64,000 nucleotides of DNA from Myxococcales bacterium. GTDB taxonomy: Bacteria; Myxococcota_A; Polyangia; Polyangiales; Polyangiaceae. The translations under genes and the position numbers were made by a program. The notes beneath the pieces were generated by a model. That model was not told where the DNA came from. It did not search any database and worked only from the letters and a program-made list of their open reading frames with translations. This document shows, piece by piece, positions 8,977 to 18,133 of the stretch (positions are counted from its first letter, which is position 1; each line of letters starts with the position of its first letter). The DNA is taken from assembly GCA_016703425.1 (NCBI GenBank), contig JADJCA010000008.1:186001-250000 (forward strand), read 5' to 3'.

Positions 8977-9870
8977 TCACGGCGCCACAGTCGCCGGCGA
9001 CGCCAACAGATCATTCGCGCGACGCGCCGCCGCCGACTTCGGGTGAGCGCGACGAAGCGCCTCGAAGACCTGCGAGGCCGTGGCTCGGTCGCCCAGCGAG
9101 AGCAGCGCCTCGATGCGCACGAGGAAGAGCTCGGGGGCCAGCGCCGACGGCCCCGTGCGGCGCTGCTCGAGATCGGCGAGGAGCCGCAACGCGCCGGCGC
9201 CGTCCCCTTCGCGCACGCGGCTCCGCGCGCCGTCGAGCAGGGTGACCTCGTCGGAGAGCGAGAGCGCGCGCGGGGCGCTGCTCGGCGCCGCGGCCACCGG
9301 GGTGGCTTCTGCGATCGCAGCGGACTCGGCTTCCGTCTCGGCTCCGGGCACCTTGAGCTTCACCGGCGACCGTCGAATCGAACCGCTCGCTTTGGCCGCC
9401 GGGACTTCGACCGTATCGGGAGCGCTCTCCGGCGGCGGCAGGACCGCACTTGCAGCAGACGTCGTCATCGTCGATGCCGCCGGCGCCGGGAGATGCGCGA
9501 GTGTGCGCGTGGGCGCGTTTGCGGCGGAGGGCGCTTGCGCAGGAGAAATCGCGCGCGATGCCCAAACGCCCCCGCCGAAGGTGACGCTCCCCAAGACGAG
9601 CCACTTGCCCATCGACAGCAAGAGCGGCGTGCCGGTCGCGGCCGAGACCTTTGCGCCCGCGCCCACGGCCGAAGCCGCCGCCGCAGCGCCTGAAGTTGCC
9701 GCGCCCGACGTCAAGGGCGCGAGCGCCATCGCAGCGGCAGCGACCTCCGCAGCGCTCGCCGCCAAGAGCGCCGCAAGGAGAACGTCGGTGCTGCCGGCGC
9801 GCGGCGCGTCGTCGCGACCGGCCGCCAAGAGCGAGAGGCTGAGCTCGTCCACGGGCTCCCGGTGCGTCAT
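8977..9870 (-). CDS. Putative membrane partner (anti-sigma-like) of the ECF sigma factor
   Basis: The ATG at 9870 overlaps the sigma-factor stop by four bases (ATGA), indicating translational coupling. The 297-residue product has an Ala-rich N-terminal third, one strong transmembrane segment at about residues 82-107 (WLVLGSVTFGGGVWAS), a Pro/Ala-rich linker, and a C-terminal helical stretch (FLVRIEALLSLGDRATASQ) resembling a TPR-like repeat. Position and topology suggest a membrane-bound regulator of the sigma factor. No zinc-binding HxxxCxxC anti-sigma motif is visible, so anti-sigma function is inference from context. Confidence 0.75.
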   Translation of the reverse strand: MTHREPVDELSLSLLAAGRDDAPRAGSTDVLLAALLAASAAEVAAAAMALAPLTSGAATSGAAAAASAVGAGAKVSAATGTPLLLSMGKWLVLGSVTFGGGVWASRAISPAQAPSAANAPTRTLAHLPAPAASTMTTSAASAVLPPPESAPDTVEVPAAKASGSIRRSPVKLKVPGAETEAESAAIAEATPVAAAPSSAPRALSLSDEVTLLDGARSRVREGDGAGALRLLADLEQRRTGPSALAPELFLVRIEALLSLGDRATASQVFEALRRAHPKSAAARRANDLLASPATVAP

Positions 9871-10562
9871 GAGGGGCTCCTTGTTTGAAGCCGGGCGCGG
9901 AGTCGCTCCGCTTGCTTCGCGAAGAGTTCACGCGCTCGCCTTAGGCGCGAGTTCACCGTTCCGACGGGCACCGCCACACAGCCGGCGATCTCCTCCGCGG
10001 TCATGCGTTCAAGCTCCGCGAGCACGAAGACGGTGCGGAAGTCTTCGGGCAGGGATTCCAGCACCTGATCGAGCAGCGCGAGGCGCTCGGCGTGGTGAAG
10101 CGCGTCGAAGGGACTCGGACCTTCGCAAGGGACGTCGGGAACGTCGTCGCCCCACGGAACGGCGCGCTCTCGCGCCGCCGAGCGCCGAACGTTCGATGCG
10201 ACGCGAACGGCGGTTCCGAAGAGAAACGAGCGCTCGCGTCCCGTGTCGACGTCCGCCATGCGGCCGAGGAATGCGAGGAAGACCTGCTGCGTAGCGTCGT
10301 CGGCGTGGGCCTCCGATACGCCGAGTCGACGAAGGCACCGCCACACGAAGGGCTGGTGTTCGCGAACGACGGTCGCGATACGCGCCGGGTCCGCCGCGGC
10401 CCGCGCCGCGCTCACCCCCGTCGTGCTCGCGCTCGGCTCGCCCGCTCCAACGGGGACGTCGTTCGCCCCCGATGGCGGCAGCGCCATAGACTCTTCCCTC
10501 GCCGCCGCGGCAGCACGCGGCGCGAACCTTTCGGGAAAGAGGAGCGTCGAGAGGAGCATCAC
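9867..10562 (-). CDS. ECF-type RNA polymerase sigma factor
   Basis: A 231-residue sigma-70 family protein. The region-2 part is readable as EHQPFVWRCLRRLGVSEAHADDATQQVFLAFL and the region-4 part as LPEDFRTVFVLAELERMTAEEIA followed by GTVNSRLRRARELF, the helix-turn-helix that contacts the -35 element. Sigma-1.1 and region 3 are missing, as in ECF factors. The first 35 or so residues are low-complexity, and a later Met (MALPPSG) is an alternative start. It is coupled by a four-base overlap to the membrane partner and preceded by a beta-barrel gene. It probably directs an envelope-related regulon, perhaps including its own operon. Confidence 0.93.
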   Translation of the reverse strand: MMLLSTLLFPERFAPRAAAAAREESMALPPSGANDVPVGAGEPSASTTGVSAARAAADPARIATVVREHQPFVWRCLRRLGVSEAHADDATQQVFLAFLGRMADVDTGRERSFLFGTAVRVASNVRRSAARERAVPWGDDVPDVPCEGPSPFDALHHAERLALLDQVLESLPEDFRTVFVLAELERMTAEEIAGCVAVPVGTVNSRLRRARELFAKQAERLRARLQTRSPS

Positions 10563-10595
10563 CTGCCTAGCGATGTACGGGCCGATGGCGATCCA

Positions 10596-11564
10596 TCACC
10601 AAAAGTGGAGCCCCGCTCCCAGCGACGCGCTGGCGCCGGTGCCCATGCGGTGAACGAGCGTGGTGCCGCCCATGACGAATTCGTGGCGGGCGCTGGGAAC
10701 GACAGCCCGGGCGTCGACCTCGACGAAAGCCGAAGAAAGGGCGAGACGCCCGCGGCCGCCGGCCTCGAGCGCCGCGTAGAGGCGGCCTCCGTCGCGGGCG
10801 TCGGGGAATCCGCTGGCTGTGGCGAGGACATTTCCGCCCGCAAGCGCCAAACAAGGTCGAAGCGAGACCGCACCGACGACCCACGAGACGGGGCACGCGT
10901 CGAGCGCGACGGAGCTCACGGAGAAGCTCGCTCGCAGGTCGCCACTTTGCCACTCGCCGGCGCTCTGAAACCGGCCCTCGAGGCGAAAAGACGGCGCGAA
11001 GCCTCGACCCACGTGCTCGATGCCGAGGCCAAGCTTGCCCAGCGGGCCCGCTTCGGGACCAAGGCCCGTCGCCATCCCGCCGTGCACGTACCCCTCGCCA
11101 CGCCAGGCCTGCGGGGCCGGCGGCGGCGGTGCGACCGCAGGGACCACGGGCGGTGACGTTTGGTCACGCTCCGCCGCCAGCGATTCGGCAAAGACGGCGA
11201 CCAAGAGCGCGCTCGCGTCGACGACTTCCATGCAGGTTGCACCTGAAAGGACGCGACGCTCGCTGCGAAAGGCCGGGCTGTCGACCTCAACGACCGCGCG
11301 CGCGCCATCGTCCGTCAGCTCGGCCTTAACCACGGCGCGCGCCTTGGACTCCTGGCCGCCGAGGACGAAGCGGGCTCGGTCGGTGCGTCCCTCGACGCGA
11401 TCTCGGAAGCTCGACCGCGAAGGACAAGCGGGCGCGGCTTGATAGTCGAGCGTCACCAGCGGCGCCTGCGCAGCTCGCGCCGCGCCGACCCCCACCCAAG
11501 CGGAAAGGCCCAGCGCAGCCGCAAAAGTGGCTCGCGGCCGGGAGAGACGAGCGTCGCGCAGCAC
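10596..11564 (-). CDS. Putative outer-membrane beta-barrel protein
   Basis: A 322-residue exported protein with signal peptide (ATFAAALGLSAWVGVGAARA) and Ala-x-Ala cleavage site. The N-terminal domain to about residue 130 has a Cys pair and a pattern of beta strands (KARAVVKAELTDDGARAVVEV). A Pro-rich linker (PPVVPAVAPPPPAP) leads to a region of alternating hydrophobic strands that ends in a terminal aromatic residue (GAGLHFW), the hallmark of outer-membrane barrels. It lies 33 bp upstream of the sigma gene and is likely the first gene of that operon. The specific function is unknown. Confidence 0.78.
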   Translation of the reverse strand: MLRDARLSRPRATFAAALGLSAWVGVGAARAAQAPLVTLDYQAAPACPSRSSFRDRVEGRTDRARFVLGGQESKARAVVKAELTDDGARAVVEVDSPAFRSERRVLSGATCMEVVDASALLVAVFAESLAAERDQTSPPVVPAVAPPPPAPQAWRGEGYVHGGMATGLGPEAGPLGKLGLGIEHVGRGFAPSFRLEGRFQSAGEWQSGDLRASFSVSSVALDACPVSWVVGAVSLRPCLALAGGNVLATASGFPDARDGGRLYAALEAGGRGRLALSSAFVEVDARAVVPSARHEFVMGGTTLVHRMGTGASASLGAGLHFW

Positions 11565-11697
11565 CTCGGGGGTCTAGCGCAGGGAGGCGCCGGCGCCCGC
11601 GCGACGACTTCGTTTTACCGGACGGCGTCGATCGCGTCCTCTTAGCGCCCCCCCGTCCCCTTGCCCGAGTCGCGCCCTTCCGCGAAGATCCCGGCTC

Positions 11698-13404
11698 ATG
11701 CGCCTTCGACGCGGTCCTGTTGGCGCCCTTCTGCTCGGCATCCCGATGGCGGCGTGCGGCGCCGAAACAGCGCCCTCCGGCGGCCTCATGCTGATCCTCG
11801 GCGAAGACGGCCCCCTCGCCTTGGACCGCATGCACATCACCGTGGCGGCCGACGGCGCGATTCTCCACGATGTGGACTACCGCATCCCCGCCGAGGCCTC
11901 GCTGCCCACGACCCTCGCCGTCGCGTCCAACGGTCGCGCCGGGGCGCGCGTCACCGTCAGCGTGAGCGGGTATCGAGGCGGCGCCCCCGTCGACCGCCGC
12001 GACAACCTCGTGGAGCAGGTCCCGACGGACCGCGTCGCGTCGCTCCGCATCGTCCTCAGCGGCCGTTGCACTCCGCAGGTATCCGCCGAAGCCGACGGCG
12101 CGGCCCGGTCCCGGTGCGCCGAGGGCGAGACTTGCGAAACGAAAACCGGCGCCTGCATCGGCGGACGCATCGACGCGAGCGAGCTACCCACGTTTGATCC
12201 ATCCGCGCCGCTCCCGACCTCCGACGCGCCGCCAGCGACGTGCGACGGCGGACCTTGCGAGGCGTGTCCTGCCGCACACAAGCGCTGCGCGGAACGCTGC
12301 GTAAGCCTCACCGACCCGGCCTTCGGATGCGGCGCTGCGACCTGCGAAGCGTGCCCAGCGTCATCGACCTGCGCCGGGCCGGCCGCGGCTCTGGCTTGCG
12401 CCTGCGTCGACGACGGGAAGGCGTGCGTCGGAAAGAACTGCGGCGACGTGACCAACAATTGTGGCGCCAAAGTGACCTGCGGGACCTGCACGGCGAGCGC
12501 GACCTGCGGCGTCAACGAACCGAACCGCTGCGGCTACGCTCAGAGCTGCGCCATCGCGAACCAAACGACGACCGGCTGCCGCGGCGACAGCGAAGGGTGC
12601 TGCGAGAGCTTGCTCGTGCCGGCGGCGACGTACGACCGACGCAACAACGTGGCCACGCCGGCGACGGTCAGCGCGTTTCGCCTCGACAAATACGAGGTCA
12701 CCGTCGGCCGCTTTCGCACCTTCGTCGATGCGGCCCTCGTCGGTTGGCGGCCGCCGCCGGGCTCCGGCAAACACGTTCACCTTGGCGGTGGCGCCGGCCT
12801 CAAGGGCGAGCCGGGCTGGCTAACGTCCTATGACGTCTATTTGCCGACCGACGCGAGCACGTTCGCCGCGGAGGTCGCGGGAGCGAGGCCCGCCGCGACC
12901 TGGACCCTCGCCCCTGGCGCCAACGAACGGCTGCCGATGGTGTACGTGCACTGGTACGAAGCTTATGCGTTCTGCATTTGGGACCACGGGTTCTTGCCGA
13001 CGGAAGCCGAGTGGCAGTTGGCCGCCACCGGCGGCGCCGAGCAGCGCGTGTACCCGTGGGGCAACACGCTGCCGAGCGCGAGCTTCGCGAACTGGTGCGT
13101 CGCCGGCGCAAGTTGCGTGGGCCCATCCACCGCTCCCGGGGCCTTCACGCCCGGTGACGGCCGCTTCGGCCACGCGGACCTCGCGGGCAACGCGTGGGAG
13201 TGGGTCCTCGATGGCTGGTCTGGCGTACAGCCGACGAGCCCGTGCAACGACTGCTACCTGTCCTATCAATTTCACGCCTACGGGGCCGGCTTCGATACCG
13301 CGTCGACGGGCGGCTTGGCCAACGCCCAGTCGCGCCTGGACACGTCGAGCGGCACCTTGCGAAGCAGCTTTCCCATTGGGATTCGCTGCGCGCGAGCGCC
13401 GTAA
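11698..13404 (+). CDS. Lipoprotein with C-terminal formylglycine-generating-enzyme (SUMF1) fold
   Basis: The 568-residue product has a signal peptide with lipobox (GIPMAAC). An N-terminal beta domain is followed by two or three Cys-rich modules (CEACPAAHKRCAERCVSL, GCGAATCEACPASSTC) and, from about residue 310, an FGE-sulfatase/SUMF1 domain. Recognisable elements are FRLDKYEVTVGRFRTFVDA, GFLPTEAEWQLAATGG with YPWGN, GNAWEWVLDGW and the ending GIRCARAP. Such domains either convert sulfatase Cys to formylglycine or act as C-type-lectin-like binding domains; in Polyangia lipoproteins the second role is more likely. It diverges from the sigma operon across a 133 bp gap. Confidence 0.92.
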   Translation: MRLRRGPVGALLLGIPMAACGAETAPSGGLMLILGEDGPLALDRMHITVAADGAILHDVDYRIPAEASLPTTLAVASNGRAGARVTVSVSGYRGGAPVDRRDNLVEQVPTDRVASLRIVLSGRCTPQVSAEADGAARSRCAEGETCETKTGACIGGRIDASELPTFDPSAPLPTSDAPPATCDGGPCEACPAAHKRCAERCVSLTDPAFGCGAATCEACPASSTCAGPAAALACACVDDGKACVGKNCGDVTNNCGAKVTCGTCTASATCGVNEPNRCGYAQSCAIANQTTTGCRGDSEGCCESLLVPAATYDRRNNVATPATVSAFRLDKYEVTVGRFRTFVDAALVGWRPPPGSGKHVHLGGGAGLKGEPGWLTSYDVYLPTDASTFAAEVAGARPAATWTLAPGANERLPMVYVHWYEAYAFCIWDHGFLPTEAEWQLAATGGAEQRVYPWGNTLPSASFANWCVAGASCVGPSTAPGAFTPGDGRFGHADLAGNAWEWVLDGWSGVQPTSPCNDCYLSYQFHAYGAGFDTASTGGLANAQSRLDTSSGTLRSSFPIGIRCARAP

Positions 13405-13444
13405 CACCGGGCGCCGCGCGCGCGGGCACACTAGGGCGCGACGG

Positions 13445-14650
13445 CTACTTCGCGAGGGCCCGCTCCACGAGCGGGATCCGATCCTGCCCCCAGTACAGGT
13501 CGGTCCCATCGACGACCCAGGTCGGCGCGCCGAAGGCGCCGGCCTTCGCGGCGGCTCCCGTGGCGGCGAAGAGCTCTTCTTTGATGGCCGGCTCTTTCGT
13601 GCGGAGGAGCACCTCGGCCGCGTCCGCTCCGATGAGCTCCGCGAGCACCGCGTCGTCTGCGATGTCGCGGTCGTCGGCCCAGTAAGCGCGAAACGTCGCG
13701 GCCCGGAACGCAGCGCGGCGCGCCTCGGGAAGCGCCAGGTAAGCGCGCAATGCCTTGACCGTGTTCATAGGGAAGCGCGACGGAAACTTGAAGGGAACGC
13801 CCCAGTGATCAGCCCAACGATGCAGATCCACGAGCATGTACTTCCGCTTCGCTTCGGAGAACGCCATGAGCGGCACGTCGACTTGGCCGATGGCCTTGAA
13901 GAGACCGCCGAGGAGCATGGGGCAAGAGCGGAGCGTCGCACCGGTGCGTGCCGCGAGCGCCTCCACCTGCGTCGAGGCGAGGTAGGCGTAGGGCGAGGAG
14001 AAGTCCCAATAGAAGTCGAGCGTATGGTTCGTCATGGCCTTCGAGCTTTCACCGTTCGGCGGAGCATAAGGCACGCCGAAGGCGAAGTTGAGCCGGTCTT
14101 GGCCCCAATAGAGCGAGCCGTCTTCTCGAACGAGCGCGGGAGCACCAAAGACGCCGTGACCGATGGCCTCGTCGGTCAGCGCGCGGAGCCGGTCCTTGAT
14201 GATCGAAGTCCCGATGGCCGCGACAACGCGATCGGCATCGTGCCCCGCCGCCCCGACCACCGCGCGAATCGTCGCCTCGTCGGAGGGCGCTTGCCCCTTC
14301 ACCCAATAGGCGTCGTAGAAGCCGCGCACCACGCGTCGATCAATGACGTCGCCGTCGGCCGTCGCCAACGTCGCGCGCAGCGCCTCGACGCTGCGTCGCG
14401 GGTGCTCGGCAGGCATGCGGAGGGGAACGCCGAACCATTCGGCGTAGCGCATCATGTCCTCGCCGTTGTGCTTCGCCTTCGCCGGCGACAGCGTCGCAAA
14501 GAGCTTCTGCGGCGTGCCGGTCGCGGCGAAGACGCCGCCCAGGAGCATCGGCCGGAGACGCGCTCGCGTCCCGCTCGCGGCCTCGAAGGCTTCGAGCTGC
14601 GTGAACGCGAGGTACGCGTAGGGACAGGTGTAGTCGAAATAGAAGTCCAT
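13445..14650 (-). CDS. Fused double 2-hydroxychromene-2-carboxylate isomerase / kappa-GST-like protein
   Basis: I chose the ATG at 14650 because the thioredoxin-like fold begins at once (MDFYFDYTCPYAYLAF). The 401-residue protein contains two complete copies of the DsbA-like HCCA-isomerase/kappa-GST domain: residues 1-205 and 206-401, the second beginning MTNHTLDFYWDFSSPYAYL. Each copy has the WGQDR motif and a GxFGAP motif. The active-site Ser-Pro of the family is present in copy 2 (Ser219) but replaced by Cys9 in copy 1. The family isomerises hydroxychromene carboxylates or conjugates glutathione. Usual members are about 200 residues, so this is a tandem fusion. It diverges from the glutamine-synthetase-like gene. 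Confidence 0.9.
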   Translation of the reverse strand: MDFYFDYTCPYAYLAFTQLEAFEAASGTRARLRPMLLGGVFAATGTPQKLFATLSPAKAKHNGEDMMRYAEWFGVPLRMPAEHPRRSVEALRATLATADGDVIDRRVVRGFYDAYWVKGQAPSDEATIRAVVGAAGHDADRVVAAIGTSIIKDRLRALTDEAIGHGVFGAPALVREDGSLYWGQDRLNFAFGVPYAPPNGESSKAMTNHTLDFYWDFSSPYAYLASTQVEALAARTGATLRSCPMLLGGLFKAIGQVDVPLMAFSEAKRKYMLVDLHRWADHWGVPFKFPSRFPMNTVKALRAYLALPEARRAAFRAATFRAYWADDRDIADDAVLAELIGADAAEVLLRTKEPAIKEELFAATGAAAKAGAFGAPTWVVDGTDLYWGQDRIPLVERALAK

Positions 14651-14764
14651 CGGCACGGCGTCCTTCGCCTCGTTCGATCGGAGCGCACACGAGGACGAGG
14701 CCTCGCGTAGGGCCAGTTCTTCCGCGTTCCAAGAGGCCCGTCGAGAGGATACCGTCAATGTCCC

Positions 14765-16147
14765 ATGACACCTTCCGAAGTGCGGTCCGTAACGCCCGAT
14801 GACCTCAAGGAGCAGTTCAGAGAGCGCGCCATCACGAAGATCAAGGTCGGCGGCTTCGACATCGACGGCGTCTTGCGCGGCAAATACATCGCCGCCGACA
14901 AGTTCTTTAGCGCCCTCGAGAGCGGCTTCGGTTTCTGCGACGTCATCTTCGGCTGGGACATGGGCGACGTCCTCTACGACAACGGCAAGACCACCGGCTT
15001 TCACACCGGCTACTCTGACGTGATCGCCAGGGTGGATCCGTCGACGTTCCGCGTCTTGCCTTGGGAGCCGCAGACGGCAAGTTTCCTTTGCGACTTCTAT
15101 CTGGCCGACGGTTCGCCGCACCCGGCGTGCCCGAGGAACGTGCTCCGTCGCGTCATCGAGCGCGCCAACACAATGGGCTACGCCCCCAAGATCGGCGCCG
15201 AATACGAGTTCTTCGTCTTCCGCGAAACGAGCGAATCGATGCGCGCGAAGGACTACCGCGGCATGACGCCCCTCTCGCCCGGCATGTTCGGCTACTCGTG
15301 GCTCCGCGAAGGACAAAACTCCGAGCTCCTCCACGCCATCCTCGAGGACTTCGCCGCCTTCGACATCGACATCGAGGGCCTCCACACGGAGACCGGCCCC
15401 GGTGTGCTCGAGGCAGCGCTCACCTTCGACGACGCGCTTCGCATGGCCGACAAGGCCGCGCTCTTCAAGACCGGCATGAAGCAGATCGCCTCCGAGCGGA
15501 ATCTGTCGGTGACCTTCATGGCGAAGTGGAACGAATCGCTGCCCGGCTCCAGCGGTCACCTGCATCAATCGCTCGTGACCGGCGAAGGCGACGCGGCCAA
15601 GAACGCTTTCTACGACGCGACGCTCCCGAACACGCTCTCCTCGCTGGCGCTTCAGTATTTGGGAGGCCTCCTCGAGAACATGCCCGCCATGACGGCCGTC
15701 GTGTCGCCCACGGTCAACAGCTACAAGCGCTACGTGCCCGGCGTATGGGCGCCGCTCACGGCCACTTGGGGCGTCGAGAACCGGACGTGCGCCGTACGCG
15801 CCATCACCGGCGGCGCGAAGAGCACGCGCCTCGAGTTTCGTCAGCCCGCCGCCGACATGAACCCGTATTTGGCCATCGCCGCGAGCCTCGGCGCCGGTCT
15901 CTGGGGCATCGAACACAAGACGGCGTGCCCGCCGCCCTCGACCGGCGACGCGTCAACCGATGCGCGACTTCGCTTGCCGCGATCGCTGAAGGAAGCCACC
16001 GCGCTCCTCGACAAGAGCGCCGCCGCCCGCGCGATCCTCGGCGACGCGTTCGTTGACCACTACGTTCGCACGCGCGACTGGGAAGTGCGCCAGTTTGAGC
16101 GAGCCGTGACCGACTGGGAGCTCCGCCGCTACTTCGAGATCATCTGA
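14765..16147 (+). CDS. Glutamine-synthetase-family ligase (gamma-glutamyl-amine synthetase-like)
   Basis: The 460-residue protein has the small N-terminal beta-grasp part (GGFDIDGVLRGKYIAADKF) and the catalytic domain with the metal-binding GAEYEFF motif (144-150), ETGPGVLEAAL, the ATP-loop GSSGHLHQSL, NSYKRYVPG, ENRTCAVR and RLEFRQPAADMNPYLAIAA. The DIDGVLRGK start and the total length fit gamma-glutamylpolyamine or related amine ligases better than GlnA, which has a tyrosine adenylylation loop I do not see. It would join glutamate to an amine using ATP; the substrate cannot be read from sequence. It lies 10 bp upstream of the CxxCH protein gene and diverges from the isomerase fusion. Confidence 0.9.
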   Translation: MTPSEVRSVTPDDLKEQFRERAITKIKVGGFDIDGVLRGKYIAADKFFSALESGFGFCDVIFGWDMGDVLYDNGKTTGFHTGYSDVIARVDPSTFRVLPWEPQTASFLCDFYLADGSPHPACPRNVLRRVIERANTMGYAPKIGAEYEFFVFRETSESMRAKDYRGMTPLSPGMFGYSWLREGQNSELLHAILEDFAAFDIDIEGLHTETGPGVLEAALTFDDALRMADKAALFKTGMKQIASERNLSVTFMAKWNESLPGSSGHLHQSLVTGEGDAAKNAFYDATLPNTLSSLALQYLGGLLENMPAMTAVVSPTVNSYKRYVPGVWAPLTATWGVENRTCAVRAITGGAKSTRLEFRQPAADMNPYLAIAASLGAGLWGIEHKTACPPPSTGDASTDARLRLPRSLKEATALLDKSAAARAILGDAFVDHYVRTRDWEVRQFERAVTDWELRRYFEII

Positions 16148-16157
16148 CGCGGCGACG

Positions 16158-17963
16158 ATGGCGCGCGCTGCAACCAAGAAGAGGGCGCTGTCCGCGGCGG
16201 CCGGCGTCGCTCTCGTCGGGGCGCTGCTCTTTCTCGCGCTCCGCCCAGCGCCGCGAGCGGTGGCGCCGGGAACCGAGACGGCGCCGGGCCTCCTCATCGA
16301 CGATCCGAAGACGCTCGTGGCGCTCGAGGCCGCAGGCTTCTCCTTCGACCAGGTCGTCGGCAGCGAGCGCAAGGCAGCCTTACGCCGTACCGTGAGCGAA
16401 GACATCGCCGAGCTCACGAAGGACCTTGGCCCCAAAGGCGACGTGAAGCGCCCCTTCCACTCGCGCTGGATCGAACGGGGCCGCTTCGAGCTCGTCGGCA
16501 TCGTGAACCGCACCGATCGCCTCACCTTCGATGGCGCGGCCTGTGGCGAAGCACGGCTCGTGTACCGACTCACGCTCGAGAACCCGGGACGACCCGACAC
16601 CCGCTTGCCGATGACCGCGAACGTTCGAATCCCGCAAAGGAAGGGCCCCGGGGGATGCGCCGAGGTCGCGCGTCAGTGGACGACGGTCAGCGACATCGCA
16701 GGCTTCTTGCGAGCGCTCGGAGCGCCGACGCGCCTCGAGGTGAACTTCCAAAGCCTCCACGTGCCGTCGTATCGGCAAGACATGGACGACAACGCCGAAT
16801 ACGTCCTTCGCACGTTCCGCATGGACACGCGCGAGCTTGTGCCGGAGCGGCTCTTCGGCACGCCGCGCGCCGACCTCGGCGACGGCGAGCGGGCCGAGCT
16901 CGCGCAATGGATCACGCAAGAGGCCCGCGCCATTGACCAGGGCACGGCCGTCGTTCCAGAGAAGTTCCTCGCGACGCGCGCCGTGTCCGTTTCGCCGCGC
17001 GGCCATTTGCACGCAAAAAACCGCCCGTTCTCCGCCCTCTGGGACGAGGCGGGGCGGCTCCGCATCGCCCAGGCGTTCCCGCTAAAGGATGCGCAGAGGA
17101 CCAAGACCGCCGAGCTCCTCTTCCGCCGCCTCGACGAGATGACGTGCCCTGGCTGCCATCAGAGCCGCGGCATCGCGGGCTTTCATTTGCTCGGCGAAGA
17201 GCGCGATGCGTCGCGAACGTTCAACGCGCTCGCAGTGGGCCACTCGCCGCACCTCGCGAGCGAGCTTGCATGGCGCAAGGGCGCGCTCTCCGCGATCGCG
17301 CGCGGCGAGGCCGTGAGCGCGCGCCCATTTTCCGGTCGCGCCGACGGCCCGGGGCTGATGGGTGCCGCCTGCGCCGTGCCGGGGCGCGACCCCGCGCAGG
17401 TGCCCGGCGGAGCGGCTCGCGGCTACACCGACTGGGGCTGCGAGCCGGGCCTCGAGTGCCGCGACGTGCACGGCTTCGAGCTCGGCCAATGTGCGCCGGC
17501 CCTGGGCTCGCGCGCGGGAGAGCCCTGCGAGCGCGTGCGCGTCGAGGCAAGCGCGAGGCTGGAGGGCGCGTTCGTCCGCAGCGAAGGCGCCGATCCGGCG
17601 TGCCCGCTGCCATCGCCAACCCACGACAAGGGACCTTTCTGCGCCCCCAACTGGCTCGGCTTCACGGCCGGCATGTGCAGCGAGCGCTGCACGGAGGTCG
17701 GCGCGCGCGCGGAGGGCGCGATCTGCGCGAACCTCCCCACGGCGGGGTACGAGGCCGAGTGCTTCGTCACCGACGAGCCGGTGGAGAAGTGCCTCAAGCG
17801 CTACGTCGTGGCGGCGACCATCGCCACATGCGACCGACAGACTCCTTGCCGCGACGATTACGCGTGCGCGCGGGTGCCGGGCGCGCCGGCGGGAACGGGC
17901 GCGTGCATACCTCCGTATTTCGTCTTTCAGCTCCGCTTAGACGGGCCTCGGCGCGATCGCTAA
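16158..17963 (+). CDS. Exported CxxCH-containing protein of unknown function
   Basis: A 601-residue protein starting 10 bp after the ligase stop, so probably cotranscribed. It has an N-terminal transmembrane or uncleaved signal segment (residues 10-28), a roughly 300-residue domain with few recognisable motifs, and a cytochrome-c-type haem-binding motif at residues 330-334 (TCPGCHQS). The C-terminal 200 residues are rich in Cys in modules such as DWGCEPGLECRDVHG and ICANLPTAGYEAEC. A covalently bound haem in the periplasm is inferred from the single CxxCH; without a visible axial Met it may instead be a thiol site. Confidence 0.8.
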   Translation: MARAATKKRALSAAAGVALVGALLFLALRPAPRAVAPGTETAPGLLIDDPKTLVALEAAGFSFDQVVGSERKAALRRTVSEDIAELTKDLGPKGDVKRPFHSRWIERGRFELVGIVNRTDRLTFDGAACGEARLVYRLTLENPGRPDTRLPMTANVRIPQRKGPGGCAEVARQWTTVSDIAGFLRALGAPTRLEVNFQSLHVPSYRQDMDDNAEYVLRTFRMDTRELVPERLFGTPRADLGDGERAELAQWITQEARAIDQGTAVVPEKFLATRAVSVSPRGHLHAKNRPFSALWDEAGRLRIAQAFPLKDAQRTKTAELLFRRLDEMTCPGCHQSRGIAGFHLLGEERDASRTFNALAVGHSPHLASELAWRKGALSAIARGEAVSARPFSGRADGPGLMGAACAVPGRDPAQVPGGAARGYTDWGCEPGLECRDVHGFELGQCAPALGSRAGEPCERVRVEASARLEGAFVRSEGADPACPLPSPTHDKGPFCAPNWLGFTAGMCSERCTEVGARAEGAICANLPTAGYEAECFVTDEPVEKCLKRYVVAATIATCDRQTPCRDDYACARVPGAPAGTGACIPPYFVFQLRLDGPRRDR

Positions 17964-18133
17964 ACACCACCCGCGGCCTCGCGGCCCCGCCCCCGCGAGA
18001 ATTGCCTGAGTGCCCCAGGATCCAGAGCGAGCGAGATCGGCGCGCCGAATCCCGCAACCGGCTGAATACCCACACTGTGGTCATGGCACCGACCATGCAG
18101 TACCCACTCCGTCCCGAGGAGATAACGACCATC

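Noticed and set aside
12830..14710. Plus-strand frame of 626 codons over the FGE gene end and the isomerase fusion
   Set aside because: Low-complexity Arg/Ser/Ala content; overlaps two genes with recognised domains.
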